DNA of 64,000 nt from Bin80 sp026709335. GTDB taxonomy: Bacteria; Bacteroidota; Rhodothermia; Rhodothermales; Bin80. The position numbers and the translations under genes are program-made. The notes under the pieces are model-generated. The model worked only from the letters and a program-made list of their open reading frames with translations. It did no database searches and was not told the DNA's origin. Below are positions 15,009 to 24,003 of this stretch, one piece after another. The stretch's first letter is position 1. The number at the start of each line of letters is the position of its first letter. The stretch is taken from the NCBI GenBank assembly GCA_965200825.1, contig OZ241385.1, positions 1,550,001 to 1,614,000 of the forward strand, written 5' to 3'.

Positions 15009-16124
15009 TTAAGTGTGATATGGGCTATCGCCTAAATTGGCTGAAATTCGTTGAGCAAGACGTGATTTAAGTTCTTCAGGTGTGCTCCAGAAGATACATG
15101 GATACTGTTGGATATCAAAATGAATCATCCCTAGTGAATTCCGCCAGCAGGTAAAAATGACGGGTATGCTTAGCCCATGAGCAAAACCAGCTTCATAGTA
15201 AACACTCCCTCGTGTGCCACCTTTTATTGCGCCATCTTTTTCTTTTTTGACTTCTCCTTCAGTTAAGTCCACAACTACAAATTTCGATCTACGAATTTCG
15301 GCCATGATCTGATCGTCAATTTTGTTCAAATGTTCTGTCTGATCAATACGTTTTGCCGAATAACCGCATTCCTCAATTGCAGGTTTAATCCCCTTGTAGT
15401 ATGCATCATCAAGCGATGAATCAAACCACATTGCTACGAATGCTTGCGTTGAATCTATGATTCGGTGTCCCAAGTTAGCAAGATGAGTATGACCTTTTAT
15501 TGTGAGCCTGCAGCGCACGGTTACGCGTGTCCGTTCAGAGAGAGGTTCTATCAAACCTTGACTTGCCAGACAAATTAGCAGGTAGTCTACCTCTTCCAGT
15601 TCCGTTGAAGCTGACCAAGCAAGCATTTCTGCATAAAGTGCTCTCAATGGATCATTTTTATCGAGATTTTGCAGGTTGCGAGGGGGGCGAAAAATATCAC
15701 CAATGCTGGAAAGCTGTGAATTAATATATCTCAGGAGATTTTCGGCTCGTTGGGAAACAGACGGATCGCGAATAGATCCCATCTCCAAAGAATCCGAAAT
15801 CCTCGGCGCAATATCTCCCAATAAACGCTGACTGACCAACCAAGAAGTAACTAATATTTTTTGTTTCTCATTCAAAGTCTCTGTTCTCTGATACCACGAA
15901 TCAGAAATAATATACCTCCCACCTGCACGCGAAGAATTAACATGCCATGAAGAATCATCACGCTTGTCAATCTCTGCAGGGGTACCCCAAATGGGACATG
16001 TATTGTTTTTCATGTGTTGGACAAAAATAATCTGAAATTGAAATAAAATGGCATCTTTGCTATTCGCAATATCTGCCCAATCGGTTAAAAAATCGGACTT
16101 AAAATAGGTTTCAATAAATGCCAT
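15009..16124 (-). CDS. Candidate defence effector with C-terminal nucleoside-deoxyribosyltransferase/TIR-like domain
   Basis: 371 residues. The N-terminal ~220 residues are unassigned but include SSRAGGRYIISD and a winged-helix-like part (LLICLASQGLIEPLS...LTIKGHTHL). The last ~150 residues form a Rossmann-like domain: STQAFVAMWFDSSLDDAYYKGIKPAIEECGYSAKRID, then IMAEIRRSKFVVVDLTEG, and RGSVYYEAGFAHGLSIPVIFTC. The YYEAGFAHG loop with its glutamate is the catalytic signature of nucleoside 2-deoxyribosyltransferases and related TIR-like NAD- or nucleotide-cleaving domains. The gene is divergent from an AbiJ-like gene, which supports an antiphage role. That role is inferred. Confidence 0.6.
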   Translation of the reverse strand: MAFIETYFKSDFLTDWADIANSKDAILFQFQIIFVQHMKNNTCPIWGTPAEIDKRDDSSWHVNSSRAGGRYIISDSWYQRTETLNEKQKILVTSWLVSQRLLGDIAPRISDSLEMGSIRDPSVSQRAENLLRYINSQLSSIGDIFRPPRNLQNLDKNDPLRALYAEMLAWSASTELEEVDYLLICLASQGLIEPLSERTRVTVRCRLTIKGHTHLANLGHRIIDSTQAFVAMWFDSSLDDAYYKGIKPAIEECGYSAKRIDQTEHLNKIDDQIMAEIRRSKFVVVDLTEGEVKKEKDGAIKGGTRGSVYYEAGFAHGLSIPVIFTCWRNSLGMIHFDIQQYPCIFWSTPEELKSRLAQRISANLGDSPYHT

Positions 16125-16218
16125 TAATGCAACCTATTTCGTATATTAACCTGTTTACTTATTCGTTGTATCAAGTTTTATCTATATTGTAGACACATAA
16201 ATTTCGGTCAACATCTCT

Positions 16219-17466
16219 ATGATAGAAAAGCCCTTCTCAACACGACAAGGATATAAGCGTGAGGACAAACAGGTTACTGTACGCGAGGACGCACCTGAAG
16301 AATTACGAAATGCTATTCTCATGCTCGCTAAGAAATTAGAAATGAGCCCACATGACATGCGTGATGTTATTTGTGAGGTTCTTTTGGTTGCCCCCGATCC
16401 AGACAATTGGTCCCCGTATCCTAATGTTTGGTTTGAGGTTCAAAATCTGATGAGTGATGCTGATTGGTACAGGGTTTATGATATTGCAGAAGCTTTCTAT
16501 AAGAGATTTGTTTCAGATAATCCAGAAGCTTCTGTTGAGTTTGAGAGACGATTAAACGAATTTTTCCACGAAAAAGGCATTGGCTGGAATCTTCGAAATG
16601 GTCAAATTCTTTTCAGAGGTTCTGAAACATTTGTCAATAGCACACACAAAGCTCCTCAAACATTGGAGAAAGTAGGTTTTCAACGTGCCGCAAATGAAAT
16701 GCGTGAAGCTCTAAAGGATATTTCCCGTCGCCCTAATGCAGATATAACTGGTGCTATTCAGCACGCAATGGCAGCACTTGAGTCAACCGCCCGTGAAGTA
16801 ACTGGTGATAGAAATTCCACTCTTGGCAAACTGGCGAAACATGCTTTACCCAGTCCACTTGATAAAGCAATAGAGAAACTCTGGGGGTATGCATCGGATC
16901 ACGGTCGCCATATTCGAGAAGACCATACTGTTGATATTACAGAAGCAGAATTAATTGTAGCTATTGCAGGTTCTCTTTGCGAGTTTTTCGCTCAGCGGAA
17001 ATATGAGAAATCTGATAATAGATCATTCAATGAGAAGGAACTTAACCGTTCATTACCTCAAACAAAACGATTCATTGGGAAGGTTCACTTTAACTATAGT
17101 AACTACAATGGAAGATATATTATCGGTTCGGACAAGGCTAAATTTGAAACAATGTGGACAAAGAGGAATGGGTCCAGCATCTATCTCTATAGCGATCCAG
17201 AATCAATTGAATGGATTGCAGTAACCCCCAGAGAAATTCAATCCATTTCACAAGTTAAAAACTGCAAATCCCTGAATTATACTTCTCGCTCTCGTGAAGT
17301 TCATATAAATCAAATTGCAGTGCTCAAAAATGTTGAAGGATTTTACGCGGCTATCCGTGTCTTAAAAATTAAGCATGATACACACGGAGATGAAAATGAT
17401 GAAATTCTCTTTGAGTATGTGATCCAGAAGAACGGATCCGATGACTTTTCTTTGTTCAATATCTGA
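16219..17466 (+). CDS. AbiJ-like abortive-infection protein (AbiJ N-terminal domain plus HEPN-like region)
   Basis: 415 residues. The first ~110 residues (FSTRQGYK, VREDAPEELRNAILMLAKKL, WYRVYDIAEAFYKRF) match the AbiJ N-terminal domain 4 type. A helical region follows, with ADITGAIQHAMAALESTAREVTG, TLGKLAKH and AELIVAIAGSLCEFF, in the style of HEPN/AbiJ C-terminal domains. Some HEPN proteins are RNases that stop growth on infection. The last ~150 residues (from KYEKSDNRSFNEKEL) are a beta-rich extension without known relatives. It is divergent from the deoxyribosyltransferase-like gene; their starts are 95 bp apart and may share control. Confidence 0.6.
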   Translation: MIEKPFSTRQGYKREDKQVTVREDAPEELRNAILMLAKKLEMSPHDMRDVICEVLLVAPDPDNWSPYPNVWFEVQNLMSDADWYRVYDIAEAFYKRFVSDNPEASVEFERRLNEFFHEKGIGWNLRNGQILFRGSETFVNSTHKAPQTLEKVGFQRAANEMREALKDISRRPNADITGAIQHAMAALESTAREVTGDRNSTLGKLAKHALPSPLDKAIEKLWGYASDHGRHIREDHTVDITEAELIVAIAGSLCEFFAQRKYEKSDNRSFNEKELNRSLPQTKRFIGKVHFNYSNYNGRYIIGSDKAKFETMWTKRNGSSIYLYSDPESIEWIAVTPREIQSISQVKNCKSLNYTSRSREVHINQIAVLKNVEGFYAAIRVLKIKHDTHGDENDEILFEYVIQKNGSDDFSLFNI

Positions 17467-17495
17467 AATATCTATCAAAACATATCTCAGATAAG

Positions 17496-17660
17496 ATGAG
17501 TAAGATTTTTCGACAACGAATAGGAGTTGAATCAGGTGAATATGTGACGAGACAACATTTACTCAACTATGGACGACTGGATGTAGGCTTCACTAAAATA
17601 GACAATGAAACTTATTTGATGGATTTTCGACCCAACCTTGAATCAGGAATTGAAAAATGA
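17496..17660 (+). CDS. Small protein (54 aa) translationally coupled to the recombinase
   Basis: ATG at 17496 opens a 54-codon frame, MSKIFRQRIGVESGEYVTRQ..., whose TGA overlaps the recombinase ATG (ATGA at 17657-17660). The composition looks coding (FRQRIG, RLDVGFTKIDNETYLMDF). It could be an excisionase-like or regulatory helper, but it has no clear DNA-binding motif, so the function is unknown. Confidence 0.55.
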   Translation: MSKIFRQRIGVESGEYVTRQHLLNYGRLDVGFTKIDNETYLMDFRPNLESGIEK

Positions 17661-18643
17661 AATTCACTTTGGAACGAGGATATTCCGACGATACTCAATC
17701 CTTAGAAAAACAGAACATCTTAGATGTTTCAGATTCAGTACAACGTCTCATTCAATCAAGCATCAGTGAGAACACGAAATGTTCCTATGAAAGGGAATTG
17801 AAAGAACTGGAAATATGGCTGGAAAATCGTCCTCTTACCGATATACTTCTTTCTGAATATCTCACGCTATGCTACGAACGGGGGTTATCCCCAGCCAGTA
17901 TTGCCATGATTCCTGCTGCTGTCCGATTTTCTGCAAGGCTTTCTGGTATAGAATCACCGATTGGAATCCTTACTGAACGAACATTCGCGGGCATTCGACG
18001 AAAAGGCCGTGACCGCGGACGGGGGCAAGTTACAGGTCTCACCTTCACCGAAACCAAGTTCTTGGTTGGTCAAATTGCTAAGCATGGCGTGAAGGGAATT
18101 CGAGATGCCGCACTGTTCTCATTAATGAGTGACTGTATGTTGCGCGTAAGCGAGCTCGTAGCTGTGCGCCCCGCGGATGTTGAAATCACATCCGATGGCT
18201 CTGGACGACTTCATCTGCCTAAAAGCAAAACCGATCAAGAAGGGGCTGGTGCCACTTTATATGTCGGCGCGCCCACGATGGAACGTATTCACAATTGGTT
18301 GCACTTGATTGAGCAACAAATTGGAGAAATTGATCAGAATGCAAAACTCTTTCGATCAATCCGAAAGGGAGGCCATATTCAGTTGACAGGGATGAGTACT
18401 CAGGGAATTCGTAAAAATCTTAAACAGTATGTGAGCGAAGCAGGGTTACAAGGACGTTTTAGTGGACATTCGTTCCGCGTAGGAACTGCACAAAGTTTGG
18501 CGCAAAGAGGAGCAACCCTCACACAGATGCAAACCGTTGGTCGATGGAAATCACCTAAAATGCCAGCATCCTACTGTCGAAATGAGCTCGCTGGCCGAAG
18601 TGCTATCGCAACATTGCTTTACAATAAAGAAGCCGACAATTAG
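17657..18643 (+). CDS. Tyrosine recombinase / integrase
   Basis: 328 residues. The N-terminal SAM-like core-binding domain (SVQRLIQSSISENTKCSYERELKELEIWL) is followed by the catalytic domain. Catalytic residues seen: Arg in MLRVSELVAV, Lys in PKSKTDQEG, His and Arg in GHSFRVGTAQSLAQRG, Trp in VGRWKSPKMPASY (a common replacement for the second His) and the nucleophile Tyr in ASYCRNEL. It probably integrates or resolves the element. It lies in the middle of the island, not at an edge, and no tRNA or clear att repeat was found next to it. Confidence 0.9.
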   Translation: MKFTLERGYSDDTQSLEKQNILDVSDSVQRLIQSSISENTKCSYERELKELEIWLENRPLTDILLSEYLTLCYERGLSPASIAMIPAAVRFSARLSGIESPIGILTERTFAGIRRKGRDRGRGQVTGLTFTETKFLVGQIAKHGVKGIRDAALFSLMSDCMLRVSELVAVRPADVEITSDGSGRLHLPKSKTDQEGAGATLYVGAPTMERIHNWLHLIEQQIGEIDQNAKLFRSIRKGGHIQLTGMSTQGIRKNLKQYVSEAGLQGRFSGHSFRVGTAQSLAQRGATLTQMQTVGRWKSPKMPASYCRNELAGRSAIATLLYNKEADN

Positions 18644-18852
18644 CCTGAATTTGACCAATTTTGTAGGATAATGTATGATTTTGGCCATCTCAGAGAGTCT
18701 TTATCGTACTGTAATGCGATCAAACGAGATTTAGAGAGCCTCAGACGACGCAAATCACCTTGTTTTGGGCAAATGAACGCCTGTTTTTCGATTTTCTGCC
18801 CGTATGATCGTCAGAATTAGAAAAACTTAGCCTTTGGATGTAGGATTCTGTT

Positions 18853-19488
18853 ATGCCAGATGATCCATCCAAATACGTATGACTTCTCTGAAATAGCAAA
18901 AACACCGAAAACATTAAACAACGGGAAATAATTGAGAGTATCTTGAGTTCACCAGGAAAATTCCACTCGGCAGAGTTGGTGAGCAAGATGACCATTGAAG
19001 GGTTCGACAAACGCCGAAGTGAATACAAACATCTAGGCTGGATGTATGTAGCCTAAAATTCTTGTTTTGTGGACAAAATCTTCAAGATTGGGCAAACCCA
19101 GACATCCCCATCAGAGCGAATGGATACCCTCAGTGCGTCAATCTCCGTATACAAAAAATTTGATCTCGTCTACTTTGTACATGTATCAGAGCATTTGGCC
19201 GCCGAGAAATATGTCCATCAAACATTAAATGATTTCCGGTTAAATCCTGGAAAAGAATTCTTTAATGCCCCCCTTATGACCATCGTTAAGACTCTTGATG
19301 AAGCTGGTAACTTATTTCAAATACCTCTTGGGAAAACTCATCGTTCTGGCATACTACCACCAGCTCTGGAAAAACAGATCGTTTCCTGTCCTAATTGTAA
19401 AATGAAAAGCCGAGTTCCATTACTCGGAATTGGTATAACCGTTACCTGCACAGCGTGTAATGCTCCTTATAAGGTTATACACGACTGA
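18853..19488 (+). pseudogene. GIY-YIG (T5orf172-type) nuclease gene broken by in-frame stops
   Basis: The clean part is 19069-19488 (DKIFKIGQTQTSPSERMDTLSA..., ending with a CPNCK...CTACN zinc-ribbon-like tail). The T5orf172 domain normally begins GxxYVxxN and continues into xKIGxT. Here the same frame upstream encodes RRSEYKHLGWMYVA, then a TAA at 19054-19056, then NSCFVDKIFKIGQT, so the stop falls inside the domain. Further upstream the frame runs through IIESILSSPGKFHSAELVSK back to ATG 18853, with two more TGA stops (18880 and 18889). A GTG at 19069 could still give a partial protein without the GIY strand. Decay is the simplest reading. Confidence 0.7.
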
Positions 19489-19558
19489 TTTCATGACAAT
19501 CTGAGCGTCTCCATCAATACATGTTCATTTCCACGATTGATCTTCCTCACTCAATCCG

Positions 19559-20137
19559 TCACCGGTTACAGACAGGAATATCCATTGATGTGGTCTGGCA
19601 ATGTTGCAAAACACTATGGAGTGCACGCTTTTCTGCTTTATCTACGGATAGTTGATGCTTCTTTTTCACTGAAACGATACGCCCAGCATACCAGCACTGA
19701 TTTTCTGATGGCAACCACTCTGCCGCGTCTTTGGCGACCTTAAGGTTTCGATTGAGCTCTGGCGTGGCCAATGTCAGATTCAATAGATCCGACGCAAACT
19801 GCTCCCTTTTTCGCTTTCCTCGAGCACACATTCCCGATCGGTGAGCCTCAGCAATAGCAACGATGTGCTCTACATCAGATTGATGTGGACTACTGAAGCA
19901 GGTGAGGTCATACGGAGAATACATTCCTCCTTGGATATGTATGATTTCAGATTCAATGGAGCGAGGATAGAAATAATCGTTTCGGTCATACCGGCTACAC
20001 CAATCCTCTTGCTTTACCCGAAGTGATTTCAAATCATCCATTGGAATACCAGATTGAGCGTGAGTATTGCCTAAACCCACTATTACCATGACCAGCAGAA
20101 TCAATGGATAGGTCAATAATAGTAATATCCACTTCAT
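19559..20137 (-). CDS. Secreted HNH-type nuclease (DUF1524/GmrSD C-terminal-like)
   Basis: 192 residues with an N-terminal signal peptide (LLLLTYPLILLVMVIVGLGNTHAQS). The core has DVEHIVAIAEAHRSGMC, FASDLLNLTLATPELNRNLKVAKDAAEWLP and CWYAGRIVSVKKKH. The HIV-AxEAH histidine, the N-L-T-L and LNRxK motifs belong to the HNH-fold nuclease group found in secreted nucleases and GmrSD C-termini. It probably cuts extracellular or periplasmic DNA. Its ATG overlaps the upstream gene's stop (ATGA), so the two form an operon. Confidence 0.75.
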   Translation of the reverse strand: MKWILLLLTYPLILLVMVIVGLGNTHAQSGIPMDDLKSLRVKQEDWCSRYDRNDYFYPRSIESEIIHIQGGMYSPYDLTCFSSPHQSDVEHIVAIAEAHRSGMCARGKRKREQFASDLLNLTLATPELNRNLKVAKDAAEWLPSENQCWYAGRIVSVKKKHQLSVDKAEKRALHSVLQHCQTTSMDIPVCNR

Positions 20138-20664
20138 CGTTCCATAGAAATTTCTTTCAGGGTGCGGGCCGTTCTTCTGGCTGTCTTACTGAACATTCTT
20201 ACAGCTCTATTGGGCCTTTTCATTTCCAGTGCTCTGTCTTCGATTTTCCGAAGTTCCGATTTGAGCCCATAGAGCATGTGTTTGCACAGATGATCAGTTC
20301 GCATTTCATTGAGCACCTGTTTCGTAACCGCAGGAATGTCAATACGTTTTCCATCCCCGTAGACTCCGCCATATGGCGTAATCTGAAAATTTCCAATTAT
20401 AAATGCGTTCAGCTGACGTGCTCCTTCCCGAAACCACTTATTCTCACTACTCTGGAGAGATTTTGACCGTTTGTATATATACTCGGAGGCCTCTCTTTGT
20501 AAGAGTAGAGGAATATCATCAAACTGGGTGCATCTTGCATTTATAGACTGAATCCAGTCAATGGCTTCGCGATGCCATCGAGCATTGTTTGCCAATTCGG
20601 CAATTGATTGGGGGCTCATGTGAGTCAATATTTGGGGCATTCTTCTATAGTTATTGTTGTTCAT
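20134..20664 (-). CDS. Hypothetical protein coupled to the secreted nuclease
   Basis: Start chosen at MNNNNYRRMPQILTH (20664); an earlier ATG at 20715 would add 17 unlikely residues. The product is 176 residues, helical and basic (KTARRTARTLKEI at the end). No signal peptide and no known family. It overlaps the nuclease start by 4 bp, so it may be its immunity or handling partner; this is inference from position. The island motif at 20755-20769 lies upstream. Confidence 0.6.
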   Translation of the reverse strand: MNNNNYRRMPQILTHMSPQSIAELANNARWHREAIDWIQSINARCTQFDDIPLLLQREASEYIYKRSKSLQSSENKWFREGARQLNAFIIGNFQITPYGGVYGDGKRIDIPAVTKQVLNEMRTDHLCKHMLYGLKSELRKIEDRALEMKRPNRAVRMFSKTARRTARTLKEISMER

Positions 20665-20754
20665 TGAGGCTGAATGACTGTTTTCCTGCCACGTACAGTT
20701 GAACAACTGGATCAATTATTTAATATAGGAATAAATTTTGTTTATGTTCCTAAG

Positions 20755-20769
20755 ATCAAGAAAACAAGT
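20755..20769 (-). promoter_or_regulatory. Island motif ATCAAGAAAACAAGT upstream of the nuclease operon
   Basis: Part of a longer match with 35218-35249: both read CTTGTTTT, then TGATCTTAG, then CATAAA on the minus strand, with few differences. It lies about 90 bp from the first start codon. Confidence 0.45.
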
Positions 20770-20867
20770 TATAGCACGATAAAATGACATAGATAAAACA
20801 CACGGATAAAATTCAAAGAAAAACACTCTGAAAGAGTAGGTCTGGATATTCTGTTGCTACACTGTAC

Positions 20868-21587
20868 CTACTTTAAAAGTAATCCGATCGGATTGGAATG
20901 AATGACATCTACCGCGTGGTTGATGCCATAGGCATGTATTATACCAGTATTTGTATGCACGATATCCCCTGTTTCCTTTCCATCCTTGTTTAATACAGGA
21001 ACGTTTTCATATCTATAACCCGACACAATGGCAAATATGCGCCATTCACCCTGCTGGTGCTGCCCTCTTGGTGAAAAAACCACTGGTCCACCTGAAAAAC
21101 CAGGATTGTTGTGGCCATCCAGAAAAAATATATTTTTGCCGTTTTTCGAAGTAAAAAAGGCCGATAATGTAGACCGTTTCACAAATGGGAAGGGGTATTG
21201 ATTATTGAGTTCCATGCTATCCATATGCATACCGTAAGGAAAACCAAGAAAGAAAACCGCCTCCCCGTAATTAAGTTCACCACAATTAGCTGACAGGGGT
21301 AAATTATCGGGTACTAATTGGATGTTCGGAGCAAGCACAGAGATATCACTATCATGTGATCCATATCCAACCAGACGAACTTTTAAGGGCTTCCATTGGT
21401 TGTCATGAAATATCTCAATAAAATCCCCCGATGATGGAAAGCAGTGCTTGGCTGTACAGATATACTGCCTGTTATCTACATCAATGACGATACAAGAACC
21501 TGATATATCACCATTCTTGAATATAAATACGTGCTTAATTACTTGTGCTGGAATCACCAACCCTGCACACTCAAATAGATCACTCAT
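20868..21587 (-). CDS. Trypsin-like serine protease domain protein
   Basis: 239 residues with a chymotrypsin-fold triad: His in ICTAKHCFPS, Asp in HDSDISVLAP and Ser in NNPGFSGGPVVF. There is no signal peptide, so it may act in the cytosol. Such free-standing proteases occur in antiphage modules as effectors, but also in plain proteolysis. It lies 14 bp downstream of the BglII-like endonuclease gene in the same direction and could share its transcript. Confidence 0.8.
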   Translation of the reverse strand: MSDLFECAGLVIPAQVIKHVFIFKNGDISGSCIVIDVDNRQYICTAKHCFPSSGDFIEIFHDNQWKPLKVRLVGYGSHDSDISVLAPNIQLVPDNLPLSANCGELNYGEAVFFLGFPYGMHMDSMELNNQYPFPFVKRSTLSAFFTSKNGKNIFFLDGHNNPGFSGGPVVFSPRGQHQQGEWRIFAIVSGYRYENVPVLNKDGKETGDIVHTNTGIIHAYGINHAVDVIHSNPIGLLLK

Positions 21588-21601
21588 ACGATAGACATGA
21601 T

Positions 21602-22216
21602 CTATGGTTCTATTCCTATGAGCACCAAAGGAACTGCTGGAACTCCACGACCTTGACGAATCACATTTAAAAGATCACGTTCATAATAAGGCACTCCACT
21701 TGACATTTCACGCTCCATGCTCTTCATCGGTAACACCTCTATTCCAACATCAATAACATCAGATACAAAGAAGCTGAGATGTTTAACAAAAAGATCATGT
21801 GCGACAAATGCATATTTTCCCATCTGTATCTCAATAGCCACACGATCTTTTATAAAATCTGTCTGGTTGTAGGATTGGATTGGTTCAAGCCCAGATTGAG
21901 ATATTTCAGATTTCTGGTCTTGAGCATCCATGGAAACAATCTTTCGTAGCACTTTTTCGTCATGCGTAACATAGAATGTATTCCTGCGCTCTGTCCATCC
22001 AAGACTTCCAAATTCCCTCTCAAAGGCTTTGTTTAATTCCTTTGGAGCAAAAAGCATCTTCCCCCGCATCGTCTTTTCTTGTGAGCACTTTGTCTTGTAC
22101 TCCAACGCATCAATACCCTTAATCACTTCACATACTTCAGTCCACAATTCAGGCTTATGGACTTGCAAATACTCCCATCCGTTCAAGTGCGAATACTGTG
22201 CTGCTATTCTCATCAA
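21602..22216 (-). CDS. BglII/BstYI-like type II restriction endonuclease
   Basis: 204 residues. RVAIEIQMGKYAFVAHDLFVKH contains the ExQ-type active site of the BglII family (glutamate followed by glutamine, in place of ExK), and SGVPYYERDLLNVIRQGRGVPAVPLVLIGI is the conserved late segment. BglII and BstYI recognise AGATCT and RGATCY. Whether this enzyme has that specificity is inferred from similarity and needs testing. Its start overlaps the methyltransferase stop (ATGA at 22213-22216), so host protection and cutting are co-expressed, methyltransferase first. Confidence 0.75.
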   Translation of the reverse strand: MMRIAAQYSHLNGWEYLQVHKPELWTEVCEVIKGIDALEYKTKCSQEKTMRGKMLFAPKELNKAFEREFGSLGWTERRNTFYVTHDEKVLRKIVSMDAQDQKSEISQSGLEPIQSYNQTDFIKDRVAIEIQMGKYAFVAHDLFVKHLSFFVSDVIDVGIEVLPMKSMEREMSSGVPYYERDLLNVIRQGRGVPAVPLVLIGIEP

Positions 22217-23151
22217 TGTCCTCCGTTCGGTAACGATGGATCATATACAGGTTTACCCATAGGACGTGTCCTCAAACCCTTGCCAATTTTGCTAACACGC
22301 TGTTTTGCAATCTGGATATACTTTTGCTTTACATCACAACCAAAACCCTGCCTATCATGCAATAATGCTCCAACCACAGTGCTTCCAACTCCTACATATG
22401 GATCAAACACTGAATCTCCCTTGTCCGTCATAGATAAAACTAATCGTTCTACCAACTCGACTGGATACTGACAAGGATGGATGGTTTTTTCAATATGATT
22501 ACTCTTAACATTTGGGAATATCCAAACATCTCCCGGGTTCTTTCCATTCGGGTTACCCGATAGCTGTCCTACCTTATCTCCTTTGAAGTGTTTTTTGTTT
22601 GGGTATTTTTGAGGTACCCTAATAGGATCAAGATTCCATGTGTATTTATCACTCTTAGTCCACCAATTAATCGTTTCATACCTTCCAGATAGACGTTTGG
22701 AGCAATGTAAACCATGTCCAAAGTGCCATATGATGCGATTTCTCAATTTCAGTCCAAGAGATTCAAATAAAGGATATAAAAGTATGTCCAGTGGGTAAAT
22801 TGTCCCATTTTCAACGTAGTTGCCAACCTGCCAGCATATAGAACCTTGATCGTCCAATAATCGAGTACATTCTTCTATCACCTTAGACTGTACATCAAGA
22901 TATGCTTGGATTTTTGTTTTTGATTCATACTCTTTGCCCAGATTATATGGGGGCGATGTTACAATCAATTTGAATTCACCGTCATTGAATTTCCGCATAT
23001 AAGACAGATTATCCTCACAGGATAAATCATAATCTGGTAGATTTATCTGCTCTTTTTGCTTAGAATATTTTTCTACCTCATCAAATGGAATTTCCAACGG
23101 TTTAGTCGTCCCAGACACTGTGGGATGAGTGAGCGGAAGAGCAGAGTTCAT
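22213..23151 (-). CDS. Site-specific DNA methyltransferase (amino-methylating, beta class) of the BglII-like system
   Basis: 312 residues. Motif IV TSPPYNLGKEYE (catalytic) comes before motif I SVFDPYVGVGSTVVGA (AdoMet binding), the order of beta-class N4-cytosine or N6-adenine enzymes. BglII-type methyltransferases are N4-cytosine enzymes, so that is the best guess. It is the first gene of the restriction-modification operon. A perfect inverted repeat (23160-23182) sits 8 bp before the start and may be its operator. Confidence 0.85.
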   Translation of the reverse strand: MNSALPLTHPTVSGTTKPLEIPFDEVEKYSKQKEQINLPDYDLSCEDNLSYMRKFNDGEFKLIVTSPPYNLGKEYESKTKIQAYLDVQSKVIEECTRLLDDQGSICWQVGNYVENGTIYPLDILLYPLFESLGLKLRNRIIWHFGHGLHCSKRLSGRYETINWWTKSDKYTWNLDPIRVPQKYPNKKHFKGDKVGQLSGNPNGKNPGDVWIFPNVKSNHIEKTIHPCQYPVELVERLVLSMTDKGDSVFDPYVGVGSTVVGALLHDRQGFGCDVKQKYIQIAKQRVSKIGKGLRTRPMGKPVYDPSLPNGGH

Positions 23152-23159
23152 ATTGTATA

Positions 23160-23182
23160 AAATTAGGGGTATTTCCTAATTT
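23160..23182. promoter_or_regulatory. Inverted repeat upstream of the methyltransferase gene
   Basis: AAATTAGG and CCTAATTT, perfect 8-bp arms with a 7-nt centre. The position just before the start suggests autoregulation by the methyltransferase or another control protein. Confidence 0.4.
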
Positions 23183-23308
23183 AAGATATTTTACAGGATT
23201 TATTTTAAATATCCTTTAACTCAGTCTATACTAACTCATTGCATCCACTGAAATAATTGACTCTCCTGTGCCTCTGATGGCTCTCTCAATCATCAGCATT
23301 CCATGCAC

Positions 23309-23764
23309 TTAATTCTCTCTGGCAAGCAAACCGCTTGCAGAAATATCCCCGCACCACTGAGTCACATACGTTTCCTGAATACGAAGTGTCTCTAATGAAA
23401 ATACCATGGAAGCACTCGTAGTCACAAACTGCCCACAGTTTGGATCTTTATACTCACCTACTGCTCCTCCTGCAGTAGGTGTAAAGAACCCAGTTGCATT
23501 GATCTCCCCTGTGATGGCAGGGAGGTCTGTAACCCTATCATCAAATGTTAAAGTTCCCATAGCTGTTATTGTCTCACCAACTTGATCAACTTTCATCTGT
23601 ATTCTAGGAGCAACTACGAACTTGCCAAAAATTGTGGTCCCTCCCCTGTAGACAAGATCCCCTGTATATGTACCTGCTACATTTGACAGGTTTGGATTTC
23701 TTGGAAATATCCAGATCACGAGGATCAGCAACAGCAAGAGAATTGGTATGAGGTATTTTCGCAT
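23309..23764 (-). CDS. Membrane-anchored or secreted hypothetical protein (151 aa)
   Basis: N-terminal hydrophobic helix (YLIPILLLLLILVIWIF) and a beta-rich remainder with NVAGTYTGDLVYRGGT, GETITAMGTLTFDD, GEINATGFFTP and two cysteines (DPNCGQ, TQWCGD) that could form a disulfide outside the cytoplasm. The repeated GT/GEI strand pattern suggests a lipocalin-like or beta-sandwich fold. The family is not recognised. The 239 bp upstream (23765-24003) show no gene. Confidence 0.6.
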   Translation of the reverse strand: MRKYLIPILLLLLILVIWIFPRNPNLSNVAGTYTGDLVYRGGTTIFGKFVVAPRIQMKVDQVGETITAMGTLTFDDRVTDLPAITGEINATGFFTPTAGGAVGEYKDPNCGQFVTTSASMVFSLETLRIQETYVTQWCGDISASGLLAREN

Positions 23765-24003
23765 ATTTAACTGCTATGTTTGTTTATTTAACGCAATTAT
23801 ATGATTACTGATCTCTTCATATCAGTCTTTTCGCAAAGCATTGCTATGGTTGCATATCGTCTTTCAACCATTAGTAGCTGTTGCATGAGAGACACCGAAG
23901 CCTTACAATTGGCGAACGATAATCTGAGGCACGCACACGAAATTGAATAGAAACTTTTACCCTGATTCCATGTTCAATTCGCTGGTGAATTTTGTATAAT
24001 CCA

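Noticed and set aside
18741..19028. Minus-strand 95-aa ORF
   Set aside because: It lies antisense to the GIY-YIG pseudogene, whose frame shows much better coding signs.
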